64,000 nucleotides of DNA from Streptomyces sp. CB02980 (GTDB lineage Bacteria; Actinomycetota; Actinomycetes; Streptomycetales; Streptomycetaceae), in assembly GCF_014451325.2 (NCBI RefSeq), contig NZ_JACSCH020000003.1, forward strand, positions 124,001 to 188,000. Reading direction: 5' to 3'. Below, in pieces: positions 37,199 through 45,520 of the stretch; the stretch's first letter is position 1; each line of letters begins with the position of its first letter. The notes under the pieces were generated by a model. It was not told where the DNA came from. It saw only the letters and a program-made list of their open reading frames with translations, and did no database searches. Made by a program: the position numbers and the translations under genes.

Positions 37199-38029
37199 TC
37201 AGACCAGACCGCGCTCCCTCAGGTACTCCAGCTGCGCCCGTACGGACAGCTCGGCCGCCGGCCACAGCGAGCGGTCCACGTCCGCGTACACCTGGGCGAC
37301 GACCTCCGCGGCCGTCCGGTGGCCGCTCTCGACCGCCGTCTCCACCTGGGCCAGCCGGCTCGCCCGGTGCGCCAGATAGAACTCCACGGCCCCCTGCGCG
37401 TCCTCCAGGACCGGTCCGTGCCCCGGCAGGACCGTGTGCACCCCGTCGTCGACGGTGAGCGAGCGCAGCCGCCGCAGCGAGTCCAGGTAGTCGCCGAGGC
37501 GCCCGTCCGGATGGGCCACCATCGTCGTCCCGCGCCCCAGGATCGTGTCGCCCGTCAGGACGGCCCGGTCGGCCGGCAGGTGGAAGGAGAGCGAGTCGGA
37601 GGTGTGGCCGGGCGTCGGGACGACCCGCAGCTCCAGACCGCCGACGGCCACCACGTCCCCCGCGCCGAGCCCCTCGTCGCCGAGCCGCAGCGCCGGGTCG
37701 AGGGCCCGTACGGCCGTCCCGGTCAGCTCGGCGAAGAGCCCGGCGCCCTCGGCGTGGTCCGGGTGTCCGTGGGTCAGCAGCGTGAGCGCGACCCGCTTGC
37801 CGAGCTTCTCGGCGGTGTCGATCACATGGCGCAGATGGCTCTCGTCGAGCGGCCCCGGGTCGACGACGACGGCGAGGTCGGAGCCGGGCTCGGAGAGCAG
37901 CCAGGTGTTCGTGCCGTCGAGGGTCATCGCGGACGGGTTCGGCGCGAGGACGTTCACGGCACGGTCGGTCGCGGGACCGGAGGTCACGAGTCCGCGCGGC
38001 TGGCCCGGCAGGGCGGCGGCGTCGCTCAT
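37199..38029 (-). CDS. Metallo-beta-lactamase-fold hydrolase (Rv3677c-like)
   Basis: 276-residue protein with the zinc-binding motif LLTHGHPDHAEG, a second His in VVPTPGHTSDSL, Asp in LTGDTILGRGTT and final His in VLPGHGPVLED. This resembles the LACTB2 branch, where some members are endoribonucleases, and glyoxalase-II-like enzymes. The C-terminal ~70 residues form the winged-helix-like tail of that branch. ATG 38029 overlaps the NUDIX stop as ATGA. Substrate unknown. Confidence 0.87.
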   Translation of the reverse strand: MSDAAALPGQPRGLVTSGPATDRAVNVLAPNPSAMTLDGTNTWLLSEPGSDLAVVVDPGPLDESHLRHVIDTAEKLGKRVALTLLTHGHPDHAEGAGLFAELTGTAVRALDPALRLGDEGLGAGDVVAVGGLELRVVPTPGHTSDSLSFHLPADRAVLTGDTILGRGTTMVAHPDGRLGDYLDSLRRLRSLTVDDGVHTVLPGHGPVLEDAQGAVEFYLAHRASRLAQVETAVESGHRTAAEVVAQVYADVDRSLWPAAELSVRAQLEYLRERGLV

Positions 38030-38892
38030 CGGTCGCCTCCCATCGGGATGATCTTGGTGAACTCCTCGTGGCCCGGCCAGCTCAGGACCAGCTCGTCGCC
38101 GTCCAGGCGCGCCTGCGCCAGCACGGGGGTCATGTCCTGCTCCCGCGCCCCCGCGAGGGCCTCGGCGGCCGTGCCGTACGGCTCCAGGGTGCGCAGGGTC
38201 GAGATCGTCGGCGGCATCATCGTCAGCTCGCCCCGGTCGTAGCCGGCCGCGGCCTCCGCCGGGCGGATCCAGACGGTCCGGTCGGCCTCCGTGGAGGCGT
38301 TGCGGGTGCGCTGCCCGGCCGGCAGGGCGGCCACGAAGAACCAGGTGTCGTACCGGCGCTGCTCGAACTCCGGCGTGATCCAGCGGGCCCAGGCGCCGAG
38401 CAGGTCGGAGCGGACGACGAGCCCGCGCCGGTCCAGGAAGTCGGCGAAGGACAGCTCGCGGGCGACGAGCGCCTCCCGGTCCCGCTCCCAGTCCGCGCCC
38501 GTCGTGTCGCCGACGACCGCGTCCTCGGTCTCCCCGGCGAGCAGGACGCCCGCCTCCTCGTACGTCTCGCGTACGGCGGCGCAGACCACGGCCTGGGCCT
38601 GCGCGGGGTCGTCGAGGCCGAGCCGGGCCGCCCAGGTCTCCAGCGAAGGCCCCGCCCAGCGCACCGGGTGCTCGTCGCGCGGGTCGACCCCGCCGCCGGG
38701 GTAGGCGTACGCGCCGCCCGCGAAGGCCATCGAGGCGCGGCGGCGCAGCATGTGGACGTCGGGCCCGGCGGCCCCGTCCCTCAGCAACAGGACGGTGGCG
38801 GCGCGGCGCGGGGTCACCGGGGTGAGCTCACCGGCGGCGAGGGCGCGGATGCGGTCGGGCCACTCGGGCGGGTACCACTGACCATTCGACAT
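38026..38892 (-). CDS. NUDIX hydrolase, NUDT19-like
   Basis: 288-residue NUDIX protein. The motif AAYPGG-type start reads GGAYAYPGGGVDPRDEHP and the catalytic half AAVRETYEEAGVLLAGET is ~50 residues later; the long insert between them is typical of NUDT19-type CoA diphosphatases. ATG 38892. Coupled to the metallo-beta-lactamase-fold gene by a 4-base overlap, so the pair is a two-gene operon. Substrate may be a CoA ester, but that is inferred from the family. Confidence 0.85.
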   Translation of the reverse strand: MSNGQWYPPEWPDRIRALAAGELTPVTPRRAATVLLLRDGAAGPDVHMLRRRASMAFAGGAYAYPGGGVDPRDEHPVRWAGPSLETWAARLGLDDPAQAQAVVCAAVRETYEEAGVLLAGETEDAVVGDTTGADWERDREALVARELSFADFLDRRGLVVRSDLLGAWARWITPEFEQRRYDTWFFVAALPAGQRTRNASTEADRTVWIRPAEAAAGYDRGELTMMPPTISTLRTLEPYGTAAEALAGAREQDMTPVLAQARLDGDELVLSWPGHEEFTKIIPMGGDR

Positions 38893-38926
38893 GGCCGGAT
38901 GCTATGCGCAAGTACTTGAATGCACG

Positions 38927-38981
38927 AGAGCCGGTTCTCGCCGCGTGGACCCTTGCGGGCCCGCGCGGAAGAACCGGCTCT
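38927..38981. terminator. Hairpin upstream of the NUDIX operon
   Basis: 12-bp perfect arms AGAGCCGGTTCT / AGAACCGGCTCT (38927-38938 with 38970-38981) around a 31-base, itself GC-rich, loop. It lies downstream of the RidA gene on the minus strand beyond the 25-bp repeats, so it may terminate that transcript. Confidence 0.55.
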
Positions 38982-38987
38982 GTGGCG

Positions 38988-39087
38988 CGTACGGAAGGCC
39001 GCACGGCGGAGTCGTACGGAAGGTCGTATAGCCGAGTCGTACGGAAGGTCGTACAGCCGAGTCGTACGGAAGGTCGTACGACGGAGG
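38988..39087. repeat. Four 25-bp tandem repeats after the RidA stop
   Basis: Units at 38988-39012, 39013-39037, 39038-39062 and 39063-39087 follow the pattern CGTACGGAAGGTCGTAnAGCCGAGT; the outer two are more diverged. The array ends 13 bases from the RidA stop (39101). Each unit contains a GTACG-rich partial palindrome. Confidence 0.9.
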
Positions 39088-39100
39088 GTCGGGCCTCGGC

Positions 39101-39571
39101 TCAGGCCTCGACGAGCTCGACCTGGACCTCGACCTCGACCGGGGCGTCGAGCGGCAGCACGGTCACGCCGACGGCGCTGCGCGCGTGCACGCCCTTGTCG
39201 CCGAGGACCGCGCCCAGCAGCTCGCTGGCGCCGTTGATGACGCCCGGCTGCCCGGTGAAGTCGGAGGCGGAGGCGACGAAGCCGACGACCTTCACGACCC
39301 GCTTGATCCGGTCGAGGTCACCGGCGACCGACTTCACGGCCGCGAGGGCGTTCAGCGCGCAGGTGGCGGCGAGCTTCTTGGCCTCCTCGGCGGTGACCTC
39401 GGCGCCGACCTTGCCGGTCAGCTGGAGTTCGCCGCCCACCATCGGGAGCTGGCCCGAGGTGTAGACGTAGACGCCCGACTGCACGGCCGGCTGATAGGCG
39501 GCCAGCGGCGGCACCACGGCGGGCAGGGTCAGGCCGAGTTCGGCGAGCTTCGCCTCGACGGCCCCGCTCAC
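39101..39571 (-). CDS. RidA-family protein (Rv3678c-like)
   Basis: 156-residue YjgF/YER057c/UK114 protein, a trimeric enamine/imine deaminase fold. Signatures include YTSGQLPMVGG, EEAKKLAATCALNALAAVKS, VVKVVGFVAS and the end motif LPLDAPVEVEVQVELVEA. The active-site Arg of canonical RidA (in the RxAVGV region) is visible as HARSAVGVTVLPLDA. It is slightly longer than canonical RidA (~130). GTG 39571 overlaps the DUF4177 stop as GTGA, so the pair is coupled. Confidence 0.88.
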   Translation of the reverse strand: MSGAVEAKLAELGLTLPAVVPPLAAYQPAVQSGVYVYTSGQLPMVGGELQLTGKVGAEVTAEEAKKLAATCALNALAAVKSVAGDLDRIKRVVKVVGFVASASDFTGQPGVINGASELLGAVLGDKGVHARSAVGVTVLPLDAPVEVEVQVELVEA

Positions 39572-39726
39572 GACTTGGCCCGCTTCAGGTAGGCCACGAG
39601 CTGCTCGGGGTTGTTCGGCCCGGGCACGACCTGGACGAGCTCCCAGCCGTCCTCGCCCCAGGTGTCCAGAATCTGCTTGGTCGCGTGCACCAGAAGCGGC
39701 ACCGTGACGTACTCCCACTTGGTCAT
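39568..39726 (-). CDS. DUF4177-type small protein (Rv3678A-like)
   Basis: 52-residue protein, MTKWEYVTVPLLVHATKQIL then DTWGEDGWELVQVVPG and a basic end LVAYLKRAKS. The K-W-E-Y and G-E-D-G-W-E-L-V motifs are those of the DUF4177 family. It is too short for ordinary gene calls yet its order (small protein, then RidA) matches Rv3678A-Rv3678c. ATG 39726 lies 7 bases after a TACAGT box on the minus strand, so the transcript may be leaderless. Overlaps ridA by 4 bases (GTGA). Function unknown. Confidence 0.85.
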   Translation of the reverse strand: MTKWEYVTVPLLVHATKQILDTWGEDGWELVQVVPGPNNPEQLVAYLKRAKS

Positions 39727-39848
39727 GGGCCCGACTGTATCCGCTGACGCGGGGCGGCTCTCCGAGGCTGCCCTGAAGCCGCCCCCCGGGGGGCTTCTCC
39801 GGGCGGCCTCCTGATTGGGCGCGGCCGCCAGTGGTTAGGCTCGACAGC

Positions 39849-40811
39849 GTGAGCAGGCTCCAGGTCGTCAGCGGCAAGGGCGGTACCGGTAAGACGACGG
39901 TCGCCGCCGCCCTCGCGCTCGCCCTCGCGACGGAGGGCAAGCGCACCCTTCTCGTCGAGGTCGAAGGCAGACAGGGCATCGCACAGCTCTTCGAGACGGA
40001 GGCCCTTCCGTACGAGGAACGCAAGATCGCCGTCGCCCCGGGCGGCGGGGAGGTGTACGCGCTGGCGATCGACGCCGAGCGCGCGCTCCTCGACTACCTC
40101 CAGATGTTCTACAAACTGGGCACCGCGGGGCGGGCCCTGAAGAAGCTCGGCGCGATCGACTTCGCGACGACGATAGCGCCGGGCGTACGGGACGTCCTGC
40201 TGACCGGCAAGGCGTGCGAGGCGGTCCGTCGGCGCGAGAAGCACGGCGGCCACACCTACGACCACGTGGTCATGGACGCGCCGCCCACCGGCCGCATCAC
40301 CCGCTTCCTCAACGTCAACGACGAGGTGGCCGGCCTGGCGAGGATCGGCCCCATACACAACCAGGCACAGGCCGTCATGCGGGTCCTCAAGTCCCCCGAG
40401 ACGGCCGTGCACCTGGTGACCCTCCTGGAGGAGATGCCGGTCCAGGAGACCGCGGACGGCATCGCGGAGCTCCGCGCGGCCGAACTGCCGGTGGGGCGGG
40501 TCGTGGTGAACATGGTCCGGCCGCACGTCCTCGACGAGGCGGCGGTACGGGCCGCCTCCGGCGACCACCGGGACGCGATCGCCAGGACGCTGGCCTCCGT
40601 GGGCGTCGCGGGCGGTACGACGCTCGTCGAGCCGCTCCTCGACCAGGCGTCCGAGCACGCCCGGCGGGTGGAGCTGGAGCGGGCGCAGCGGGCGGTCCTC
40701 GACGACATCGGCGTCCCCTCGTACGAGCTCCCGTTCCTGGGGGACGGGGCGGACATCGCGGGGCTCTACCGGCTGGCGAAGGAACTGCGGAAGCAAGGGG
40801 TGGGCGCGTGA
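39849..40811 (+). CDS. ArsA/Get3-like ATPase, first of pair (Rv3679-like)
   Basis: 320-residue SIMIBI ATPase. Deviant Walker A VVSGKGGTGKTTVAAALAL at residues ~6-24 and the switch motif DHVVMDAPPTGRITRFLNV are those of ArsA/Get3. In mycobacteria the homologous pair is next to whiB4 and has been linked to anion or membrane-protein handling and redox stress. GTG 39849 lies 7 bases after TAGGCT (39836-39841), predicting a leaderless mRNA. It overlaps the second ATPase gene as GTGA, so subunits are made together and probably form a heterodimer, in contrast to the single fused ArsA. Confidence 0.9.
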   Translation: MSRLQVVSGKGGTGKTTVAAALALALATEGKRTLLVEVEGRQGIAQLFETEALPYEERKIAVAPGGGEVYALAIDAERALLDYLQMFYKLGTAGRALKKLGAIDFATTIAPGVRDVLLTGKACEAVRRREKHGGHTYDHVVMDAPPTGRITRFLNVNDEVAGLARIGPIHNQAQAVMRVLKSPETAVHLVTLLEEMPVQETADGIAELRAAELPVGRVVVNMVRPHVLDEAAVRAASGDHRDAIARTLASVGVAGGTTLVEPLLDQASEHARRVELERAQRAVLDDIGVPSYELPFLGDGADIAGLYRLAKELRKQGVGA

Positions 40812-42280
40812 CGGAGAAGTCCCCGGGCCGCGGCACGGCCCCGGCCCCGGACGGTCGCGCCACGGACCGGGCCCCCGACGGCCTCGACGCGGACCGGGCC
40901 CGCGACGGCCTCGACGTGGACCGGGCCCGCGACGGCCTCGACGTGGACTCCGAGGCGCACGGGCTCGACGCCGTTCCCGTGCTCGAACTCGACCCGCTGA
41001 TCGACGACCTCGGCACCCGCATCATCGTCTGCTGCGGCGCGGGCGGGGTCGGCAAGACGACGACGGCGGCGGCGCTCGGCGTGCGGGCGGCGGAGCGCGG
41101 CCGCCGGGTCGTCGTCCTCACCATCGACCCGGCCCGCCGTCTCGCCCAGTCGATGGGCATCGACTCCCTCGACAACACCCCGCGCAAGGTCGACGGAATC
41201 AAGGGCTCCGACGGCGGCGAACTGCACGCGATGATGCTGGACATGAAGCGGACCTTCGACGAGATCGTCGAGGCGCACGCGGAGCCCGACCGGGCGCGGG
41301 CGATCCTGGAGAACCCCTTCTACCAGTCTCTTTCGGCCGGATTCGCCGGTACGCAGGAGTACATGGCGATGGAGAAGCTGGGGCAGCTCCGGGCGCGCGA
41401 CGAGTGGGACCTGATCGTCGTGGACACCCCGCCGTCCCGCTCCGCGCTGGACTTCCTGGACGCGCCGAAGCGGCTCGGGTCGTTCCTCGACGGGAAGTTC
41501 ATCAAGCTGCTCATGGCGCCGGCGAAGGTGGGCGGCCGGGCCGGGATGAAGTTCCTGAACGTCGGCATGTCGATGATGACGGGGACCCTCGGCAAGCTGC
41601 TGGGGGGTCAGTTCCTCAAGGACGTGCAGACGTTCGTCGCGGCGATGGACACGATGTTCGGCGGGTTCCGGACCCGCGCCGACGCCACGTACAAGCTGCT
41701 CCAGGCCCCGGGCACGGCGTTCCTCGTGGTGGCCACGCCGGAGCGGGACGCGCTGCGGGAGGCCGCGTACTTCGTGGAGCGGCTGGCCGCCGAGGAGATG
41801 CCGCTGGCGGGTCTCGTCCTCAACCGCGTGCATGGCAGCGCCGCCGCCCGGCTTTCGGCCGAGCGGGCGCGGGCCGCGGCGGAAAATCTTGACGAGGGGC
41901 GCATTGTGGATCAGGGGGCCGGGAAGACTGAGCGAAGTGGCTCCCCGGCCACCGAGCCCGAGCCGTCAGACCTCGCCACCGCCGCCACCACCGCACCTCC
42001 CGTACCCCAGGCTGCCCCCACAGCCGACCCGGCACAGGAATCAGCTGGAGACGACACAGAGCACGGAGACGACACAGACGACGTACGACATCTCACCGCG
42101 GGACTTCTGCGCCTGCATGCCGAGCGCATGCGGGTGCTCGCGCGTGAGCAGCGCACGCGTGACCGCTTCACCGCGCTTCACCCCGAGGTGGCGGTGACCG
42201 AAGTGGCGGCCCTGCCCGGCGATGTGCACGACCTCGCCGGGCTGCGGGCCATCGGCGACCGGCTCACGGCCGGGCGGTAA
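40808..42280 (+). CDS. ArsA/Get3-like ATPase, second of pair (Rv3680-like)
   Basis: 490-residue partner ATPase. Walker A is VCCGAGGVGKTTTAAALG (about residues 75-92), and the switch region is LIVVDTPPSRSALDFLDA. The N-terminal ~65 residues carry three 9-residue repeats (DGLDVDRAR), and a Pro/Ala/Asp-rich insert of ~70 residues (from GKTERSGSPATEPEPSD) interrupts the C-terminal part; both are probably disordered and absent in mycobacterial relatives. It is much longer than its partner for this reason. GTG 40808 overlaps the first gene. Confidence 0.9.
   Translation: MTEKSPGRGTAPAPDGRATDRAPDGLDADRARDGLDVDRARDGLDVDSEAHGLDAVPVLELDPLIDDLGTRIIVCCGAGGVGKTTTAAALGVRAAERGRRVVVLTIDPARRLAQSMGIDSLDNTPRKVDGIKGSDGGELHAMMLDMKRTFDEIVEAHAEPDRARAILENPFYQSLSAGFAGTQEYMAMEKLGQLRARDEWDLIVVDTPPSRSALDFLDAPKRLGSFLDGKFIKLLMAPAKVGGRAGMKFLNVGMSMMTGTLGKLLGGQFLKDVQTFVAAMDTMFGGFRTRADATYKLLQAPGTAFLVVATPERDALREAAYFVERLAAEEMPLAGLVLNRVHGSAAARLSAERARAAAENLDEGRIVDQGAGKTERSGSPATEPEPSDLATAATTAPPVPQAAPTADPAQESAGDDTEHGDDTDDVRHLTAGLLRLHAERMRVLAREQRTRDRFTALHPEVAVTEVAALPGDVHDLAGLRAIGDRLTAGR
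40877..40950 (+). repeat. In-frame 27-bp repeat inside the second ArsA-like gene
   Basis: Two full 27-bp units (40877-40903, 40904-40930) and most of a third encode DGLDADRAR / DGLDVDRAR / DGLDVD. Copy number is likely to vary between strains because the units are nearly identical and in frame. Confidence 0.85.
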
Positions 42281-42299
42281 CCCTCGTCCTACGGACCCC

Positions 42300-42405
42300 T
42301 GTCGAGGCCAGACCCCTCAAGGCCGACCCGTCGCGGCCCGGCCACTCGAGGCCGTCCTGTCGGGCCCGGCCACTCGAGGCCGACCCGTCGAGGCCCGGTC
42401 CGCCG
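42300..42405. repeat. Degenerate repeats between converging arsA-like gene and wblA
   Basis: Short diverged units containing CCCGGCCACTCGAGGCC (two exact copies) and GACCCGTCGnGGCCCGG fill the gap between the stop of the second ATPase and the stop of wblA. No hairpin with T-run is visible. Confidence 0.6.
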
Positions 42406-42408
42406 GGC

Positions 42409-42753
42409 CTAGCCGACCGCGGCGTACGCCTCGTACGTCGCGTCGTCCTCGATCGCCACGGGCAGCAGGCCCGCTCCCCGCTCGTACTCCGTGCGCGCGG
42501 TCTCAAGGAGCCGGCGCCACGAGGTGACGGTCGGCCTGCGGCGCAGCAGGGCGCGGCGCTCGCGCTCCGTCATGCCGCCCCACACGCCGAACTCCACGCG
42601 GTTGTCGAGGGCGTCGGCGAGGCACTCGGTCCGCACCGGGCATCCGGTGCACACCGCCTTTGCCCTGTTCTGTGCCGCTCCCTGTACGAAAAGTTCATCC
42701 GGATCGGTAGTGCGGCAGGCCGCCTGCGCACTCCAGTCAGCTACCCAGCCCAT
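42409..42753 (-). CDS. wblA: WhiB-like regulator WblA
   Basis: 114-residue iron-sulphur transcription factor; in Streptomyces WblA switches growth to sporulation and represses antibiotic pathways. The four cluster ligands are Cys13, Cys35, Cys38 and Cys44 (AACRTTD, then CTGCPVRTEC), followed by the turn GVWGG (56-60) and the basic region RERRALLRRRPT. Agreement with S. coelicolor WblA is nearly complete; whiB4 (Rv3681c) holds this position in mycobacteria. ATG 42753 (MGWVADWSAQ) is used; the open frame extends further but without conservation. Convergent with the ArsA-like pair. Confidence 0.95.
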   Translation of the reverse strand: MGWVADWSAQAACRTTDPDELFVQGAAQNRAKAVCTGCPVRTECLADALDNRVEFGVWGGMTERERRALLRRRPTVTSWRRLLETARTEYERGAGLLPVAIEDDATYEAYAAVG

Positions 42754-42905
42754 ACCGGCGCCGTCCTCTCCCGAATCGAGGCTCCCCCACGGCGGCAGCG
42801 GCATATTCACCGCTGCCAGTTGGGACGTTACGGAAGGTGGGCACAGCGCAACACCCCCTTCGGGCCCAATCTTGGATGGCCCGAACGGACTATGCGTGCG
42901 CGTCA

Positions 42906-42957
42906 GATCACCCAGGGGAGTGATCGAAGGACATGCGTGTGATAGCGGACATATCAC
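42906..42957. promoter_or_regulatory. Two inverted repeats in the wblA-PBP intergenic region
   Basis: GATCAC-N8-GTGATC (42906-42925) and GTGATA-N7-TATCAC (42939-42957) share the half site GTGAT/ATCAC and are spaced about three helical turns apart centre to centre. They lie ~150-200 bases upstream of wblA and ~210-260 bases upstream of the PBP gene. The rest of the 416-base gap shows no gene. A GTGA-type palindrome recalls BldD or GntR sites, but neither fits exactly. Confidence 0.5.
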
Positions 42958-43169
42958 CTGGATACGCCCTTCTTCGACGGTGCCACTTCGGGCACCGTGT
43001 GACGCATGAGCCGGAATCGGACACGAGGTCCCCATGCTTCGGGGTCACGGGGATTCATGCCGAAGTCACACCCGGGTCTTGATGCCAGACCACACTGCTG
43101 TGACAGTTGGGAGCAGCTTAGGCCAAGGCATATACGTGTGTCCGGCGAATGAGAACGTAGGCTGCCCCC

Positions 43170-45419
43170 ATGGCAAAGAAGCGCTCCGGCGGTGGTCTGA
43201 CCGGGACCCAGCAGGCCGCCAAGTTCCTCGGTGTCAGTGTGCTCGCGGGAGCCGTGCTGGCGGGCATCGCCCTGCCCGCGGCCGGCGCACTGGGCCTGGC
43301 CGCGAAGGGCACGGTGGAGGGGTTCGACGAGATCCCCTCCAACCTGAAGACCCCACCGCTGAGTCAGCGCACCAAGATCCTCGACTCCGAGGGCGGTCTG
43401 ATCGCCACGGTGTACTCGCGGGACCGGACGGTCGTCCCGCTCGACAAGATCTCCCCGTACATGCAGAAGGCGATCGTCGCGATCGAGGACGGCCGCTTCT
43501 ACGAGCACGGGGCGATCGACCTCAAGGGCGTGCTGCGCGCGATCAACCGCAACGCGCAGTCGGGCGGGGTCTCGCAGGGCGCGTCCACCCTCACCCAGCA
43601 GTACGTGAAGAACGTCTTCGTCGAGGAGGCCGGTGACGACCCCGAGAAGGTCGCGCAGGCCACCCAGCAGACCATCGGCCGCAAGGTCCGCGAGCTGAAG
43701 TACGCGATCCAGGTCGAGGAGGAGCTGGGCAAGAAGAAGATCCTGGAGAACTACCTCAACATCACGTTCTTCGGGCAGCAGGCGTACGGCATCGAGGCCG
43801 CCTCCCAGCGGTACTTCTCCAAGCACGCCGCCGACCTGAGCCTCGGCGAGGCGGCGATGATGGCCGGTCTCGTCCAGTCGCCCAGCCGCTACGACCCGAT
43901 CAACGACATCCAGGAAGCCACCAAGCGCCGCAACGTGGTCCTCCAGCGGATGGCCGACGTGAAGGACATCAGCCAGGCCGAGGCGGACAAGGCGAAGGCC
44001 TCTCCGCTCAAGCTGAAGGTCAAGACCCCGAAGAACGGCTGCATCACCGCCGTCGACGGCGCCGGCTTCTTCTGCGACTACGTCCGCAAGACGATCCTCA
44101 GCGACCCGGTCTTCGGCAAGAGCGCCGAGGAGCGGACGAAGCTGTGGAACCTGGGCGGTCTCACCGTCAAGACCACGCTCGACCCGCGCGCGCAGGCCGC
44201 CGCCAACGAGGCCGCCGTCGCGAAGATCAACAAGGACGACCCGGTCGCCGCCTCGGTCGTGCAGGTCCAGCCCGGCACCGGCAAGATCCTCTCGATGGGC
44301 CAGTCCCGCCCGTACGGCCTGGACCAGAAGCAGCACCAGACGACGCTGAACCTCGCCGTCGGCAGCAAGATGGGCGGCACGACGTACGGCTTCCAGGTCG
44401 GCTCGACCTTCAAGCCGATCACGGCCGCGGCGGCGCTCGAGAAGGGCCTGAGCCCCGCCCAGAGCTTCGACACCCCGGCGCAGATCAACATCCCGGAGAG
44501 CGACTACACCCGTTGCGACGGCAAGCCGGCGGGGTACGCGAACTGGGAGGTGAACAACGAGGTCACGTCGGAGAAGGGCATGTACGACATGACCAGCGCC
44601 CTCGGTAAGTCCATCAACACGTACTTCGCCAAGCTGGAGCAGATGGCCGGCCTGTGCGAGACGCTGACGATGGCGAAGAACGTCGGCTACGAGCGCGAGC
44701 TGGGCAAGCCCATCAAGCAGAGCCCCTCGGCCACCCTCGGCAGTGTGGAGAGCACCCCGCTCGACATGGCGACCGTCTACGCGACCTTCGCCAACCGCGG
44801 CATGCACTGCACCCCGATCGCCATCGAGTCCGTCAAGGCCGCCAACGGCGACAAGCTCAACGTGCCGGACACCAAGTGCACCCGCGCGATGAGCGAGCGC
44901 ACCTCCGACCTGATCAACCAGATGCTGAAGGGCGTCGTCGAGGACGGCACGGGCACCAAGGCCGGCCTCAGCGACCGCGACAACGCGGGCAAGACCGGTA
45001 CGACCAACGACCGCAAGGACGCCTGGTTCGTCGGCTACACCCCGAACCTCTCCACCGCCGTCTGGGTCGGTGACGACGTCGGCGAGAAGCAGTCGATGTA
45101 CCGCATCACCATCGGCGGCGAGTACTACGACAAGGTCTGTGGCGGCTGCCTCCCCGGCCCCATCTGGAAGATCGCGATGACCGGGGCCCTCAACGCCTCC
45201 GAGACGCCGGGCTTCGCCCCCATCTCCGTACCGCGGGCCCAGAAGCCCAAGGACCCGGAGGAGGGTGACGAGGGCCCGAACAAGCCGAACAAGCCCCGTA
45301 AGCCGGGCGACGGCAAGCCGGGCGGCGCCAAGCCCCCGAACAACACGTTCCCGCCCATCACGATCCCGCCGGACCTGCTGGGCGGCGGGAACGGCAACGG
45401 CGGCCGCGGAAACCGCTGA
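43170..45419 (+). CDS. Class A penicillin-binding protein (PonA2-like)
   Basis: 749-residue bifunctional peptidoglycan synthase. One N-terminal transmembrane helix (about 18-46) is followed by a transglycosylase domain (AIVAIEDGRFYEHGAIDLKG, QGASTLTQQYVKN, YLNITFFGQQAYGIEAASQRYF) and a transpeptidase domain with SxxK in GSTFKPIT, SxN in GKSINTYF and KTG in AGKTGTTNDRK. The tail is Pro/Lys/Gly-rich. It corresponds to Rv3682 (ponA2) but no PASTA domain is seen. ATG 43170 lies 6 bases after TAGGCT (43158-43163), predicting a leaderless mRNA. Divergent from wblA. Confidence 0.95.
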   Translation: MAKKRSGGGLTGTQQAAKFLGVSVLAGAVLAGIALPAAGALGLAAKGTVEGFDEIPSNLKTPPLSQRTKILDSEGGLIATVYSRDRTVVPLDKISPYMQKAIVAIEDGRFYEHGAIDLKGVLRAINRNAQSGGVSQGASTLTQQYVKNVFVEEAGDDPEKVAQATQQTIGRKVRELKYAIQVEEELGKKKILENYLNITFFGQQAYGIEAASQRYFSKHAADLSLGEAAMMAGLVQSPSRYDPINDIQEATKRRNVVLQRMADVKDISQAEADKAKASPLKLKVKTPKNGCITAVDGAGFFCDYVRKTILSDPVFGKSAEERTKLWNLGGLTVKTTLDPRAQAAANEAAVAKINKDDPVAASVVQVQPGTGKILSMGQSRPYGLDQKQHQTTLNLAVGSKMGGTTYGFQVGSTFKPITAAAALEKGLSPAQSFDTPAQINIPESDYTRCDGKPAGYANWEVNNEVTSEKGMYDMTSALGKSINTYFAKLEQMAGLCETLTMAKNVGYERELGKPIKQSPSATLGSVESTPLDMATVYATFANRGMHCTPIAIESVKAANGDKLNVPDTKCTRAMSERTSDLINQMLKGVVEDGTGTKAGLSDRDNAGKTGTTNDRKDAWFVGYTPNLSTAVWVGDDVGEKQSMYRITIGGEYYDKVCGGCLPGPIWKIAMTGALNASETPGFAPISVPRAQKPKDPEEGDEGPNKPNKPRKPGDGKPGGAKPPNNTFPPITIPPDLLGGGNGNGGRGNR

Positions 45420-45459
45420 CGTCGCGCAGGCGACAACCCTGACGTCACCCGGGCAACGG

Positions 45460-45491
45460 GAAGGGCGCCCCACCTCGGTGGGGCGCCCTTC
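45460..45491. terminator. Terminator between PBP and YqeY-like genes
   Basis: Perfect 13-bp stem (45460-45472 with 45479-45491) with loop CCTCGG, midway between convergent stops at 45419 and 45521, so probably bidirectional. Confidence 0.88.
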
Positions 45492-45520
45492 CTCGTACCG
45501 CCTGCCGCGACTCCCGGAGG

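Noticed and set aside
38988..39087. 25-bp repeats considered as a CRISPR array
   Set aside because: Units are head-to-tail without spacers and no cas genes are nearby. The 40-bp array at 1837-1977 was rejected for the same reason.
42906..42957. Naming the wblA upstream repeats as BldD boxes
   Set aside because: They share GTGA/TCAC elements, but spacing and flanks do not match the BldD consensus closely, so they are left as unnamed inverted repeats.
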